64,000 bases of DNA from Schizochytrium sp. CCTCC M209059 (GCA_000818945.1 KN805378.1:519488-583487); one strand, 5' to 3'; shown: positions 40,707 through 51,040, counted from the first letter of the stretch. Translations and numbers: made by a program. The notes: generated from the letters alone by a model not told the origin.

Positions 40707-41564
40707 ATGGCGGCCAAGTTGCGCGCGAACGAGGAGGACGTCGCGGAAAAGAACGAAGAAGAGCTGCTGGAGGCGCGCAACAAGCAAAAGCAAGAGCTGG
40801 TTGAAAGTCTACGAGAGGTGGAGAAGAATGTGAGGACGTTTCTAAAAAGCGTAGACAAAGCAGCAGAAGAAGTTTTGAATGGAGGCAAGACCATCCAGGG
40901 CAAATTTAAGGACTTGCACATTACCCTCAAGGATGACGAGATCGGCAAGGAATTCTTGGAAGGCAAACAAGAGCTCCGCGACAAGTTGTATACAAAGGTG
41001 TTCCGACCGTATCGTCAACTTATCGAGGCCCACATTCAAACAGAACGCAAGCTTGAAGCCATAAAGCAGGTGCTTCAGATTGTGCTGGACTGGAGGCCGC
41101 AAGACTTCACATCGGAGATTCCCGACGCCGAAAAAGAACTCCAGGATCGCTTTTCGCACACGACCGAAGATGTAAGTGATGAGGAAGTTCGCATGCATGT
41201 GCTATACAAAGACGAATGGCAACATTACCTTCCCAACATGCTTGTCAACAATGAAGACAATGACGTGGAGGTCGACAACGACAGTGAAGTTAATGATAAG
41301 TGTCCCGTCACTCTCGACCCACTTGACAACCCTCTTAAGAGCGTCAAATGCAACCACGTCATTTCCGCCAAAGGCGTTGAATATCTTTTTCGAAAGGGTA
41401 CCCGGCTCATCAAGTGCCCAATGACGGGCTGCGATCACCAATTGAAGAAGTCTGACTTTCAACGTGACGAGCGGCTTGAAAAACGGATTCAGTACCAGCG
41501 TGAGCGAAAGAAGCGTGATTTGGAACTCACTCAGCCGCCTGATGCAACCAATTTGGCCTACTAA
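40707..41564 (+). CDS. NSE2: NSE2/MMS21-like SUMO E3 ligase (SP-RING)
   Basis: The frame encodes 285 residues from the ATG at 40707 (GCGATGGCG). Residues 1-60 are strongly helical and charged (coiled coil), and 60-185 continue helical, as expected for the part of NSE2 that binds the SMC5 arm. Residues about 197-250 form an SP-RING: CPVTLDPLDNPLKSVKCNHV supplies Cys, Cys and His, and IKCPMTGCDHQL supplies the last pair (CPxxGC), the pattern typical of NSE2 rather than PIAS proteins. NSE2 attaches SUMO to repair proteins as part of the SMC5/6 complex, working in homologous recombination and replication-fork repair. The length is close to that of yeast Mms21 (267) and human NSMCE2 (247). It is convergent with the MFS gene, 251 bases between stop codons. 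Confidence 0.87.
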   Translation: MAAKLRANEEDVAEKNEEELLEARNKQKQELVESLREVEKNVRTFLKSVDKAAEEVLNGGKTIQGKFKDLHITLKDDEIGKEFLEGKQELRDKLYTKVFRPYRQLIEAHIQTERKLEAIKQVLQIVLDWRPQDFTSEIPDAEKELQDRFSHTTEDVSDEEVRMHVLYKDEWQHYLPNMLVNNEDNDVEVDNDSEVNDKCPVTLDPLDNPLKSVKCNHVISAKGVEYLFRKGTRLIKCPMTGCDHQLKKSDFQRDERLEKRIQYQRERKKRDLELTQPPDATNLAY

Positions 41565-41626
41565 AATCGCACACTTTCTTGCATCTAACGTATTAAAATA
41601 CTAAATTTATATCAAATTCTATCATC

Positions 41627-41629
41627 AAT

Positions 41630-41664
<35 letters not shown>

Positions 41665-41671
41665 TCAATCG
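41627..41671. repeat. CAAG tetranucleotide microsatellite
   Basis: About eight CAAG units flanked by CAAT units, between the two convergent stop codons (NSE2-like and MFS). Confidence 0.9.
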
Positions 41672-41815
41672 ATCACAAAGAGATTCGCTCTGGTATGGCA
41701 TGCCCGCAGTGCACAGCGCGAACTCTCGATAATCGGCTCTTACCCCTCCACCCCAAAAAAAGTGGGTCCTCGTCCCTTTTGAATTTATTTGCGAAAGACC
41801 AGCGGTGCAATTCTT

Positions 41816-43411
41816 CTACTCCATTTTGTGATCAGAATGCGACTCAACCTCATGGTAATCCTCTTCTTGCGCGAGGTCACGCGATGGTATAATATACAAG
41901 AGCAGCGCGACATGCAGAGCACACAGGTACAAGATGGCAGACACTTGAGATCCGAGAAAGAGTGGCGGCGCGTCTGGCGAAGACTCCAAGAGATACGTGA
42001 AATAGGTCCAGTCCGCGAGCGAGTTGTCGTCGCCTTGAGCTGCTGATGAAGCGGAGGATGACAATGGTGATGTTGATTTCGATGATAACGACGACGACAA
42101 CGACGACGTCTGCCCCGTCGAGAGGTGAGCGACGAGAAGTGGCGCCAACACGCCCATGACTCGCTGAACACTATCCTGCGTGCCCACAACGATGCCAGTC
42201 AGATTAAGACGACGCCCCCAGGAAGTGATGAGATCCGCAATGACAAATGTTATACCAGAGGTTCCGACGGCCACGACGGCGTGGCCTAGAAAGAGTCGCG
42301 GGACATCATCGGGCCCAAAGAGCCGAGCAATATAGAAACGCGCAAGGGCCGTGAGACCTAGAGCGCCAATGAGTAAATGTCGGAGGTCTCGACACACATG
42401 TGCGAGACGAGGAATGATAACAGCGAGGCAAAACGAATACGAAATGCCCAGAAATGTCAACAAAGACCCATAGGATGCAGAGTCCATGCTGAAGCGTTCC
42501 TTGGCCGCAACAGCCATGGTTGTGATGTAGCTGAACTGTCCCATGCACGCAAGCGCGTGCACTGCAAGGATAAGTCCGAGATTCGGCTCTCGAATCGCTC
42601 GTTGGACTTGAACCCAGACGCTTATCCTTTGAGGCGGCCCCATCTCATCTAGAGATTGTACAAGGGAAGACGTTGGGGTTGCGTGGACCCTCGCGCCATC
42701 TGCGCTGATACCTGCGTCGTCCGCGTTGGTCCTCGCGTTGTCCCTGTCAAAGGTTGCGTTTGCGGCCTCACCATCCGACTTTGACTCTGGTTTAGGATTA
42801 ATCTCAGCTTCCGCAGTCCATATACGTACAGGCGCAGGCGAGGAAGGAATGCTATAGCAAACGACTGCGAGGTTGAAGGCAGCCAAACCAAGGCCAAGTT
42901 GGAAAAGTGAAGAGACCTCGAACCATCGCGATGAAAGTCCCGCGGCAGCCGGTCCAAGAGCAAAGCCAAGACCAAACATGGAGCCGAGACGCGAGAGCCT
43001 ACGTTGGCGCTCTTCGTGAGAGGGAGTTATGTCTGTGACGAGCGAGCACGCAAGCGGAAAGGTCCGGTTGGATTTGCGAACAACAAAAGCCAAGAGCAAG
43101 AGGTCAGCTCGACCAGTGAGAATGCCCGCAACAAAGAGAGCCCAACATGCGACGCAGACGACCTGAGAGGCGACGAGAAGGCGCTTTCTGCCCAGCCAGT
43201 CGCTCAGCGCGCCGATGACAAAGCCTGCGACGGCGGCGAGCCCGTTGCTCGCAGCCTGGCCATGCAACCAGGTCTTTTCAGAGACGCCTTCGTGCAAGAC
43301 AGCCGGAAAGTACGGCAGCGCGAGGGAGTACAGCGTCACGTCCAGCGCTACCACGCTCATGAGCGCCTGCATCGTGTGGCCTTCGTGCGCCTCCGCCGCT
43401 GCCTCGTCCAT
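41816..43411 (-). CDS. Major facilitator superfamily transporter
   Basis: The frame encodes 531 residues from the ATG at 43411. About twelve hydrophobic helices are visible. Between helices 2 and 3 the sequence GALSDWLGRKRLLVASQ is the classic MFS motif A (GxxxDxxGRKxxl). The fourth and fifth helices carry GSMFGLGFALGPAAAG, the motif C-like GP-rich block of antiporter-type MFS proteins. A polar central loop of about 75 residues (near 205-275) separates the two six-helix halves. There is a Ser-rich loop near 455-475 and a charged C-terminal tail. This arrangement is like the TCR/TetA or MFSD9/10/14 type drug or solute:proton antiporters, but no substrate can be read from sequence. The start lies nearly 2 kb from the divergent ovoA start. 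Confidence 0.85.
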   Translation of the reverse strand: MDEAAAEAHEGHTMQALMSVVALDVTLYSLALPYFPAVLHEGVSEKTWLHGQAASNGLAAVAGFVIGALSDWLGRKRLLVASQVVCVACWALFVAGILTGRADLLLLAFVVRKSNRTFPLACSLVTDITPSHEERQRRLSRLGSMFGLGFALGPAAAGLSSRWFEVSSLFQLGLGLAAFNLAVVCYSIPSSPAPVRIWTAEAEINPKPESKSDGEAANATFDRDNARTNADDAGISADGARVHATPTSSLVQSLDEMGPPQRISVWVQVQRAIREPNLGLILAVHALACMGQFSYITTMAVAAKERFSMDSASYGSLLTFLGISYSFCLAVIIPRLAHVCRDLRHLLIGALGLTALARFYIARLFGPDDVPRLFLGHAVVAVGTSGITFVIADLITSWGRRLNLTGIVVGTQDSVQRVMGVLAPLLVAHLSTGQTSSLSSSLSSKSTSPLSSSASSAAQGDDNSLADWTYFTYLLESSPDAPPLFLGSQVSAILYLCALHVALLLYIIPSRDLAQEEDYHEVESHSDHKME

Positions 43412-45357
43412 TTGTTGTGCGACAAGTATCAGCTTTTATCTATCTTCAAGTTGTTGATCATGAGAAGGGGTCGGCGAAATATCACAAGCTGCTTGCAGGC
43501 AGTAGGCCTCACACAATCGCCTTGGGCGACGGCCCGCAATCCTGCGAGCCCAGAACGCACGCAGGACCCACGTCGGCATCGCTTCGGGCGTCGAGCTTAT
43601 GCACGCGAGATATAGTTTTCATCTTCTCGAATGAAAAAGTAAGTTTGTATGGATGAATGATCGATCGATCGATCGGACGTGGCACGCCTTCGGCCACTGG
43701 AGGAGGAAGGCTGGGGCTCCAGCATTCCTTCTCTCTCTGTTTCTCTCTCTCGAGTCTTGCTCACTCGCTCACTCGTTCGAATGCGTCGGTGTAAGGAATC
43801 AACGGCTGCGAAGGACTTTCCACGTCCGCACTGACTCTGTGTGCTTTCTGCAACGAAACCTTTTCGATTTACTACGCATTCCAATTCATGAGCATAAACA
43901 CGGGTCGCACAAATCTACAGATCCGACTTCTGATGCATGGAAAAGCAGTAGCACTGGCAGGCGAAAAAATTTGAGCTAGGTAGATTCTAGCGTCTCCCCG
44001 GTGCCGGTATTCGCTCAGCTATCATCGTCGCGATACACATCTTTTCCCGCTGTCACCACCGTGACGCCGATCATTATGGTTGGTCAGTTGAAGTGGCGTA
44101 AGTTAGTTGTAATAAAAATCAGATAGTTGGTTGGTTGGTTGGTTGGTCGTTCGGTCGGGCTGGCTGGCTGTCGGCCAGCCGGTCGGTCATTCCCTGCTTT
44201 GTACCCCTCGCATCGCCCGCGCAGGCATAAAAAGCTCTTCAGACAGGCAGGGGCGTAATAATAACCGCCGGGGTCAAGTTTGGCGCGCAATCACAGCTAC
44301 TCACTGTGGTACCACTGTGCATGTCGCCGGCTGCGGGCGGTCAGGAAGGGCCCCTCTTCCCGCCATCGATTCCCGCACCCCCGCAGCTTGCAAGCGCCGT
44401 AGCTACGGCAGCCAGCAAGCTAGCTAGTTATCCTTCACCCCTCCCACACTGTGGGATCCACACCGCCTCTACCTTCCGGCGGGAGCGAGATCGAGCGATC
44501 GCTCGATCCTGCCTCGCGCGCCCAGGGAAGAGAACGAACACCCGAGCCTTCCTCCCCTCGCCCCCTCCCTCGCCTCGCCCTCCCTCGCCTCGCCCGAGCC
44601 CGGCGCGGCCGAGCCCGGATCCGCAGCCGCGTTGCCGGCCGGCCGGCCGCCACCGTGCTCCGCCCGAGCCGCCCGCCCGCGTCTCCCTCCTTCCGGGCCG
44701 AGCGCCCTGCCCTCGCTCGCCCTCGGCGCTGCCCGCGATGGCCCCGAGCCGCGCCGGCCCTCGCCCGAACCGGCGGCGCCGCGCTGAGCCGGACGCGGCG
44801 TTGACTGGCGCGGAGGGCGCGGAGGGCTGCGCGGAGGCGAGGAGGACCAGCGCGGGCGGCGCGCGGGCGGGCGTCCTCGCGAATCCCCGGGCTGGCTGAT
44901 CTATCTGCATGATGGGGAGAGAGAGAGAAGCTCAAAGGCAGGGGCTGCGCGTTATTACGCTTATCTATACTCCTGCTCGCGGAGCCTAGGCCTAGGAGCA
45001 GAGCGAGGGAGCGAGGGAGGGAGGGAGGGACGCGAGGCAAAACCGCTTCGAGGGTCCGCCCGGACAGAGCCACCAGGCGACGCCGGAAGGGACCTACCTG
45101 CCCTCTCAACGGTTGGCGCTTCTCGCTCATTGATCCGTGTCGCGACAGCAGCGGCAAGCAGCAGCAACAGCAGCAGCAGCAGGCCGAAGGAAACAACACA
45201 AGTGGCTTGACGAAGCAAGCGAGCGAAGCAAGCAAGGCGGGCGAGTCTTGTCCTCGTCACGCTCCGCATGCAGCGCACGCTCCTCGAACACATCAAGGAA
45301 GGGAGCGCGCTTGAGTTCGGATATCGATAAAAGCGCCCGAGGCAAAAGTCCAGGATC
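43412..45357. other. Divergent intergenic region (MFS / ovoA)
   Basis: About 1.95 kb without a supported gene. Contains GATC repeats (43660-43676), a GGTT microsatellite (44126-44146), a palindromic CCTAGGCCTAGG (44986-44997), GGGA repeats (44999-45030) and CAG/GCA repeats (45150-45182). The Pro/Arg-rich frames around 44.4-45.0 kb follow composition and are not gene-like. Confidence 0.5.
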
Positions 45358-48045
45358 ATGTTTAATGCACAACGAAAGATGCTGACGCGAGCGATCGTCC
45401 ACTGGCAATTCTTGGCCGCGCGCGAGGTCCCCAAGCACGCAAGATGCATGTCGGCGACCGCGAGGACGCCATCGTCCAACGGGACTGAGGCCAGCGCCAA
45501 GAACCGGCACTTTTCGTCCGCAAGCGCCATCCCCGAGGCGGCCGCGCCCCGTGAACAGCAAGAGGTCGATTCTTGGGAGGCAAACCTCACCGGCGCTGAT
45601 GAAGACCGGCTGCACGGACCCCGTGGAGACTGGTGGTGGACTGGCAAGTCGCCGCGTGAGCTCCTCGCCGCTGACGCCACGGCACTGCATTCGCTGCCCC
45701 AGCCGTCCCTTGGGGCTGTTACGGAGGCCGACGCCAAGCGGTACCTGGACAACACATGGACGCTCTCAGAGATCCTCTTGGGCGCCCTGCAGGGTGAAGA
45801 GGCTTTCTACAGGCCCCCTTACCACCATTTGCGCCATCCCATGATTTTCTACTACGGTCATCCCATCACCTTTTACACCAACAAACTCTATGTCGCCGGG
45901 CTTGTCGCGAACCCCATCGACCGGTACATGGAAGACATCTTTGAGGTTGGTGTCGACGAGATGAGCTGGGACGACATGTCCAAGAATGCCATGCAGTGGC
46001 CCACGATCGGCGAGGTTAACGAATACAGACGCAAAGTCTACGCGATGGTCAACCAAGTCATCGAGGAGAATATCTCCGGCCCTAACTCCACGGTTCGCGT
46101 TGATCAGAACCATCCACTCTGGGCCCTCTTTATGGCCTTTGAGCACGATCGTATTCATTTGGAGACCTCGTCGGTGCTCATGCGAGAACTTCCGCTCCAC
46201 CTTGTCCGCAAGCCCGAGTTCTGGCCCGAGATGCACCCCTCGGCTCGTGCTCAAACGGATCGTGCCTCGAACCCGCGTCAAGGCGTCGATTTTCCCGAGA
46301 ACGAGCTTGTCACAGTGAATCCCGATGCGCCCGTGAAGATCGGCAAAGACCTCGATTTTCCTTCGTACGGCTGGGACAACGAGTACGGCTCACGCGAGGT
46401 CGAGGTCCCATCATTTGCGGCAGGAAAGTTCATGGTGAGCAACGGCGAATTCTACGAATTTGTAAAGAGCGGCGGCTACCGCGAACGCAGGTTCTGGACT
46501 GAAGATGGCTGGGGCTGGCGCGCCTTCCGTAACATGAAGTGGCCCTTCTTCTGGGAGCAGGCTGGCCCTGCAGGCAAGCACGATTACAAGCTGCGCACTC
46601 TTTTTGAGGTGGTGGACATGCCGTGGTCTTGGCCCGTCAATGTAAACAAGCACGAAGCCACTGCATTTTGCAACTGGAAGGCAGAAAAGGACGGCGGGGG
46701 CTCGTTTCCATTTGGAGCGCGTCTCGCCGCCGAGCCTGAGCACTTGGCCATGCGCGAACCTCAGGAACGCCACCCTCTTCAGCGCCCCGAAGACGATCCT
46801 GCCTTGGTCTTTGGAGGCCGTGAAATCTCGACGCAAGCTGGCGTTAATTTGAACCTTGCTTTCGGTTCTGAGACACCCGTCGACCTACATCCGGCCAACG
46901 CGAACGGACTGCACGACGTCACGGGCAACGCCTGGGAATGGAGCGAATGTGATTTCAACCCCCTGCCGGGATTTGAAGTACACCCATACTATGACGACTT
47001 TTCCACACCATGCTTTGATGGCGAGCACAATATGATTCTCGGTGGAAGCTTCATGAGCACTGGTGATGCGGGTGCTAACTTGCATTCGCGCTACCACTTT
47101 CGTCCGCACTTTTTGCAGCACTCCGGATTTCGCTACATTGCACCTCAGGCGCCCGAGGCGTGGCCCGCGGAGCACGTGGCTATGAAACTCGCGAGTCGCG
47201 CGGAAGCTGCGACGCTAGCCCAGGGAAGTGGAGATGCTGCTGCTAGCGATAATGTGTACGAGACCGCGAACTCGGTGAATCAGTACCTTGCGCTGCACTA
47301 TGGTCAGCAGCCGGGCGTCGTAGACTCTACTGTCCGCTCGCATGAGGGACGACCTGAAGCCGCTCTCAACTTTCCGCAGCAGTGCGCCGACCTTTTGGTG
47401 GCCCAGGCACGTGAGCACGGTGCGCGTGTTGGAGATGATGCCAGCGCCCTCGATTTGGGCTGCGCAGTGGGTGGCTCCTCGTTTGCCTTGGCGCCGCACT
47501 TTGGAAAGGTAACTGCGATTGATTTCTCCCACGCCTTTGTGAATGCCGCGCGCGCCATTCGCGAGCAGCCAACCGCGCCCATCTCTTTTACCGTCCCTGT
47601 CGAGGGCTCTTCGAAGAGCGGGCTGATTGAGACGCGTCTGGCCCCGGAGGCCGCCGAGGTGGCTTCTCGCGTACGCTTTGAGCAAGGTGATGCTTGCAGC
47701 TTGCCCGAGGCTGAGTCCCTTGGAGGACCCTTTGATGCCGTGCTCATGGGCAACCTTCTCTGCCGCCTTCCAGATCCTCGCGCATGCCTTTCAAGCCTGC
47801 CGCGCTTGGTTCGCCAAGGTGGTGTGGTGCTGATGTGCTCGCCCTTTTCCTGGCTTGAAGAGTTCACGCCGCGTGACAAGTGGCTCGTGGCTGAGGGCAA
47901 GACATCGGCCGAGGTACTCAAGGCTGAGATGGCCAAGCATGGATTCGAACAGGTCCATTCGCGCGACGTGCCTCTTCTCATTCGCGAGCACGAACGCAAG
48001 TACCAATACATCATTTCCAACGCAGCCGTTTTTGTGCGACGTTAG
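45358..48045 (+). CDS. ovoA: OvoA: 5-histidylcysteine sulfoxide synthase with methyltransferase domain
   Basis: The frame encodes 895 residues from the ATG at 45358 (second in-frame ATG 45376). OvoA joins cysteine to the imidazole of histidine using iron and O2; its C-terminal domain methylates the ring nitrogen to give ovothiol, a thiol antioxidant. Residues about 125-290 are a DinB-like domain with HHLRHPMIFYYGHP (a His ligand near 168) and HDRIHLE, the HX3HXE iron motif, near 263-269. Residues about 320-610 are a formylglycine-generating-enzyme-like fold: NAWEWSECDFNP and LGGSFMSTGDAGANLHSRYH. Residues about 640-895 are a class I SAM methyltransferase, with LDLGCAVGGSSF near 698 and VTAIDFSHAFVNAA. 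Bacterial OvoA has about 700 residues; the extra length is mostly an N-terminal extension of ~100 residues, rich in Arg/Ala at first, which could be an organelle-targeting peptide (inference). No frame break. Confidence 0.95.
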   Translation: MFNAQRKMLTRAIVHWQFLAAREVPKHARCMSATARTPSSNGTEASAKNRHFSSASAIPEAAAPREQQEVDSWEANLTGADEDRLHGPRGDWWWTGKSPRELLAADATALHSLPQPSLGAVTEADAKRYLDNTWTLSEILLGALQGEEAFYRPPYHHLRHPMIFYYGHPITFYTNKLYVAGLVANPIDRYMEDIFEVGVDEMSWDDMSKNAMQWPTIGEVNEYRRKVYAMVNQVIEENISGPNSTVRVDQNHPLWALFMAFEHDRIHLETSSVLMRELPLHLVRKPEFWPEMHPSARAQTDRASNPRQGVDFPENELVTVNPDAPVKIGKDLDFPSYGWDNEYGSREVEVPSFAAGKFMVSNGEFYEFVKSGGYRERRFWTEDGWGWRAFRNMKWPFFWEQAGPAGKHDYKLRTLFEVVDMPWSWPVNVNKHEATAFCNWKAEKDGGGSFPFGARLAAEPEHLAMREPQERHPLQRPEDDPALVFGGREISTQAGVNLNLAFGSETPVDLHPANANGLHDVTGNAWEWSECDFNPLPGFEVHPYYDDFSTPCFDGEHNMILGGSFMSTGDAGANLHSRYHFRPHFLQHSGFRYIAPQAPEAWPAEHVAMKLASRAEAATLAQGSGDAAASDNVYETANSVNQYLALHYGQQPGVVDSTVRSHEGRPEAALNFPQQCADLLVAQAREHGARVGDDASALDLGCAVGGSSFALAPHFGKVTAIDFSHAFVNAARAIREQPTAPISFTVPVEGSSKSGLIETRLAPEAAEVASRVRFEQGDACSLPEAESLGGPFDAVLMGNLLCRLPDPRACLSSLPRLVRQGGVVLMCSPFSWLEEFTPRDKWLVAEGKTSAEVLKAEMAKHGFEQVHSRDVPLLIREHERKYQYIISNAAVFVRR

Positions 48046-48928
48046 AAACGAACACCAAACAAACGTCATCTTTCTTACCTTTTTCTTTTACTTTTCTAAC
48101 CTCTTGCTTTTTTCGTTGTCGCCAGATTCGGCTCTCAACGCTGCATCGTATGTATCCACTGCCTTGCATTCGCTTATTCATTGTCTTGTACTGATTGAGA
48201 ATTTTTTTTTGGTCAACAACGCCTGCACTTGACCGTCACTCTTGCATGGATCGTGGCTTAAAATTTGAAAAGTATCCCAACATCGGGCTCTGGTCAATGT
48301 TGCATGGATCAGACCGGAAATCAACATTCACTCACGAGCAGCATGTACAATCTTGCATGAATCGAGACATGAAATGAGAATTCACTTTTAACACCGACAG
48401 TGAATTCTTTGGGCCCGCGCATCCTAACATTGATTGGTACGACCATGGCCCCTTGCTGTGTGTGTGTGTGGCTCAATGCATGCTGCAATCCGTATGTGCT
48501 TAATTGATCGCTGAATGTGTGCGATTTTCTTCTTTTCTACTTTTCTTACGGCTGGCCCGCCAGCAAGAAGTGATGCTTTCGGGCATTGTCGTTTTTTTAT
48601 GGGAGAATGAATGTCTTTGCTTTTCTGACAAATCAAAAGTAAGAGAGATTTCTTGTTATATGGTTGGCATGGTATGATATGGTAACGATTTCGATGGTAC
48701 GATTCCTTTATGTTTTGTTTCCCTTCTTTCGGGGGGAAAGAGGCGGGATTTTGTTCTTTGCATGAGAGGCGTCGTGTGGTCGAGGGGTCAAAACACGTCG
48801 CACTCCGAGTCAAAATACCCTTCCTCGTTTGCTTTGGTGAGACGTGACAGAGGAGAGAGACAACCGCAATTGGGTCAAAAGTTTGTGATATGCCCCCCGT
48901 GCGGGGCTAACAATCAGGTGTAGTGGGC
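48046..48928. other. Convergent intergenic region (ovoA / AGC kinase)
   Basis: Both neighbours end here. It is AT-richer than most of the window and contains three spaced TTGCATGRATC motifs (48242, 48300, 48353) and the hairpin at 48378-48407. No gene. Confidence 0.5.
48378..48407. other. 9-bp perfect inverted repeat
   Basis: GAATTCACT at 48378-48386 and its exact complement AGTGAATTC at 48399-48407 flank a 12-base loop. It lies between two convergent genes, so it may form a hairpin in either 3' UTR. Confidence 0.7.
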
Positions 48929-50767
48929 TCAACAAAAGGCGACGCCGGACTCCCCTGAGAGAGCCGGGTCGGTGGCTACCCGCTCAAGCGAAGGAGAACC
49001 GTTAATAGGGTCCTCCGAGTCAAAGTAGAAGCCATCAAATACATCGTGCGTGCGCGGCGGCACGTAGTCAGGCTCAGCGTCGAGACGCTGTTGCGTGAAT
49101 TCGGGATCAAAGTTGCAGACGATGTCATCCGAGGGCGGGCGAAAGGGCGGCGGGCTCTCGCGAGCGGCGAGCGCCATCCAATCAAAACCCTGGAAGAAGG
49201 GGTGCTCGAGGACTTCGTCAAAGCCACGGCGCGATCCCAAACGCGTTGCCGGGTTCCTGTCGAGCAGACGCTCGACAAGGTTGCGAGCGCTGGGTGAGAC
49301 ATAGCGCGGAAACTCGAGCGTCCTGTTGAGAATGCCGTCGACGACCTCTTGCTGGTTGTAAGAGTAAAAAGGCGGGAGACCCGTGAGCAGCTCGTAGACG
49401 ACCATGCCGAGCGCCCAGTAGTCGACGGCGAATCCGTGCTCCTTGTAGTTGAGAATTTCCGGCGCAAGATACTCGCAGGTTCCGGCAAAGGTGGTGGAAC
49501 CGGCAGTGGCGCTGGAAATACCGTCCTGACAGAGTCCAAAGTCGGCAAGAAGAATGTGACCTTCCTCGTCGAGCAAGAGGTTCTCTGGCTTGAGGTCTCT
49601 GTAGATGAATCCCTTGGCATGAAGTGCGGCGAGCGCGATGGCGATCTCGGCCGCGTAGAAGCGGGCGAGGACCTCGGGTAGACGACCGCGAATACTGAGG
49701 TGGGTGTAGAGCTCACCGCCCTTCATAAAGTCAAAGACCATGTAAAGACGGGAGCGGCTGTGAAAGGCGAATCGGAGAGGGACGATAAACGGGCAAGGTT
49801 GGTCGTCCTCTTGCATTGCGACGTTGACGCGGAGTTCCCTGCGCGTATTGGCCTCTTGGCGTTGGCGCATGACGTTGTCCTTTTTCAACTGCTTCATGGC
49901 GTAGAGCACGCCGGTGGAGCGATGCTTGACGAGGTACACTTTGCCGTGCGATCCGCGGCCGAGGACCTTGAGAATTTCAAAGGACCGCAGCGAGACGGGT
50001 TCGCGCACGACGTCGCCCGCGGAGCCGGCGGAGGACCCGCTGAGGACGTCGGAAGAGTGGCGTTGCGGGGGCGACTGTGTGCTCGACGGAGCGCGAGGCT
50101 TAACACGGCGCGTGGGCCTCTCACTGCTGTCCCGGAGGTCCTCCACAGTCATGCTGTTCGCGAGGTCTACGAGCGAACCGATGCCTGTTGAGCTTGGGGA
50201 CTCGGCTGCCGAGGCGTGGGCGGCCTGGGCGCGCGAGGTGTTTGTGCTTGTGCTGGTGCTAGTGCTGGCGCTGGAATGACTACTGGTACTACTTCTTGCT
50301 GAGCTATCCTCTGCAAAACAGGAGTCGTCCTTATCGCTGGCGTTTGCGTTGTTGTAGTGTTGCGGTTTTGCCGGGGCGCCATTACCCGTGGAATAATTTG
50401 TTTCGATGCCTTGCGGCGCGAGCGCCTGCGCCAGGCGCTCTTCTCTGCTGAGGGTCGAGTCTCTGGGTGCGCGTTTTCCAGCCTTGCGTTTGCTATTGCT
50501 GCTAATCACGAAGCCCGCGTGCGCGCTACCTTCTGGGATTCTTGCGTTCGACATGGTCTGCGCCCTCGGCGAGGGCATGTGCGCGGCTGCTGCTGCCTGC
50601 GCGGCTGCGCATCGCCTCGCGCCGGCGGTATCCAGGCCGAGGCCCGCCTCGAGGGCCGCCACGTCTGCCGCCTCGTGGCCGCCGCGCATCAGCACGCTGC
50701 CCTCCAGTCCGCAGCTGCCGCCCGCCGCGCTGCCCGCCGGCGCCGGCGCCGACGACGCGACGCCCAT
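48929..50767 (-). CDS. AGC-family protein kinase (SGK/S6K/AKT-like)
   Basis: The frame encodes 612 residues if started at the ATG at 50767, where it opens MGVASS. The open frame extends 75 codons further (to 50992) as a Gly/Arg/Glu-rich sequence; I prefer the internal start because MGxxxS is a myristoylation consensus. Residues 1-260 are Ser/Thr/Ala-rich and disordered. The kinase domain starts near 263 (FEILKVLGRGSHGKVYLVKH) with YAMKQLKK as catalytic lysine, YRDLKPENLLL near 386, DFGLC near 408, and activation loop TTFAGTCEYLAPEIL near 425. The AGC tail follows (FDPEFT), but no turn-motif TP is seen. The hydrophobic motif reads FDGFYF near 576, with Tyr where Ser/Thr or Asp/Glu is usual. 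AGC kinases act downstream of PDK1/TOR. No PH, C1 or C2 domain is visible. Confidence 0.9.
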   Translation of the reverse strand: MGVASSAPAPAGSAAGGSCGLEGSVLMRGGHEAADVAALEAGLGLDTAGARRCAAAQAAAAAHMPSPRAQTMSNARIPEGSAHAGFVISSNSKRKAGKRAPRDSTLSREERLAQALAPQGIETNYSTGNGAPAKPQHYNNANASDKDDSCFAEDSSARSSTSSHSSASTSTSTSTNTSRAQAAHASAAESPSSTGIGSLVDLANSMTVEDLRDSSERPTRRVKPRAPSSTQSPPQRHSSDVLSGSSAGSAGDVVREPVSLRSFEILKVLGRGSHGKVYLVKHRSTGVLYAMKQLKKDNVMRQRQEANTRRELRVNVAMQEDDQPCPFIVPLRFAFHSRSRLYMVFDFMKGGELYTHLSIRGRLPEVLARFYAAEIAIALAALHAKGFIYRDLKPENLLLDEEGHILLADFGLCQDGISSATAGSTTFAGTCEYLAPEILNYKEHGFAVDYWALGMVVYELLTGLPPFYSYNQQEVVDGILNRTLEFPRYVSPSARNLVERLLDRNPATRLGSRRGFDEVLEHPFFQGFDWMALAARESPPPFRPPSDDIVCNFDPEFTQQRLDAEPDYVPPRTHDVFDGFYFDSEDPINGSPSLERVATDPALSGESGVAFC

Positions 50768-51017
50768 GCTCGCCCGCTCCTCCCGCCCGGTCTCCGCGGA
50801 GCCCGCCTGCGCGCCGAGCGCGTCGAGGTCTTCCCGGCCGGGTCTGCGCGGCCAAGATGGCGCCCCGCCTCGCCCTCCTTCTCCTCCTTCTCCTCGCTCC
50901 TCTCTCCGGCCGTCGCGAGCCGCGGCGCTGCTGCGCCTGTTGCCGCTCTGCCGCTCTGCCGCGATAGCGAGCGAGCGAGCGAGCGCAGTCACGGCGCCGT
51001 GCCCGTGACGAGTCTGG

Positions 51018-51040
51018 CCTGCCTGCCTGCCTGCCTGCCT
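51018..51040. repeat. CTGC tetranucleotide microsatellite
   Basis: Five to six CCTG units, then a GTCT-rich stretch. Confidence 0.85.

Noticed and set aside
44428..44910. Pro/Arg/Ala-rich frames on both strands upstream of ovoA
   Set aside because: Open on both strands at once because of extreme GC content, with no coding signature.
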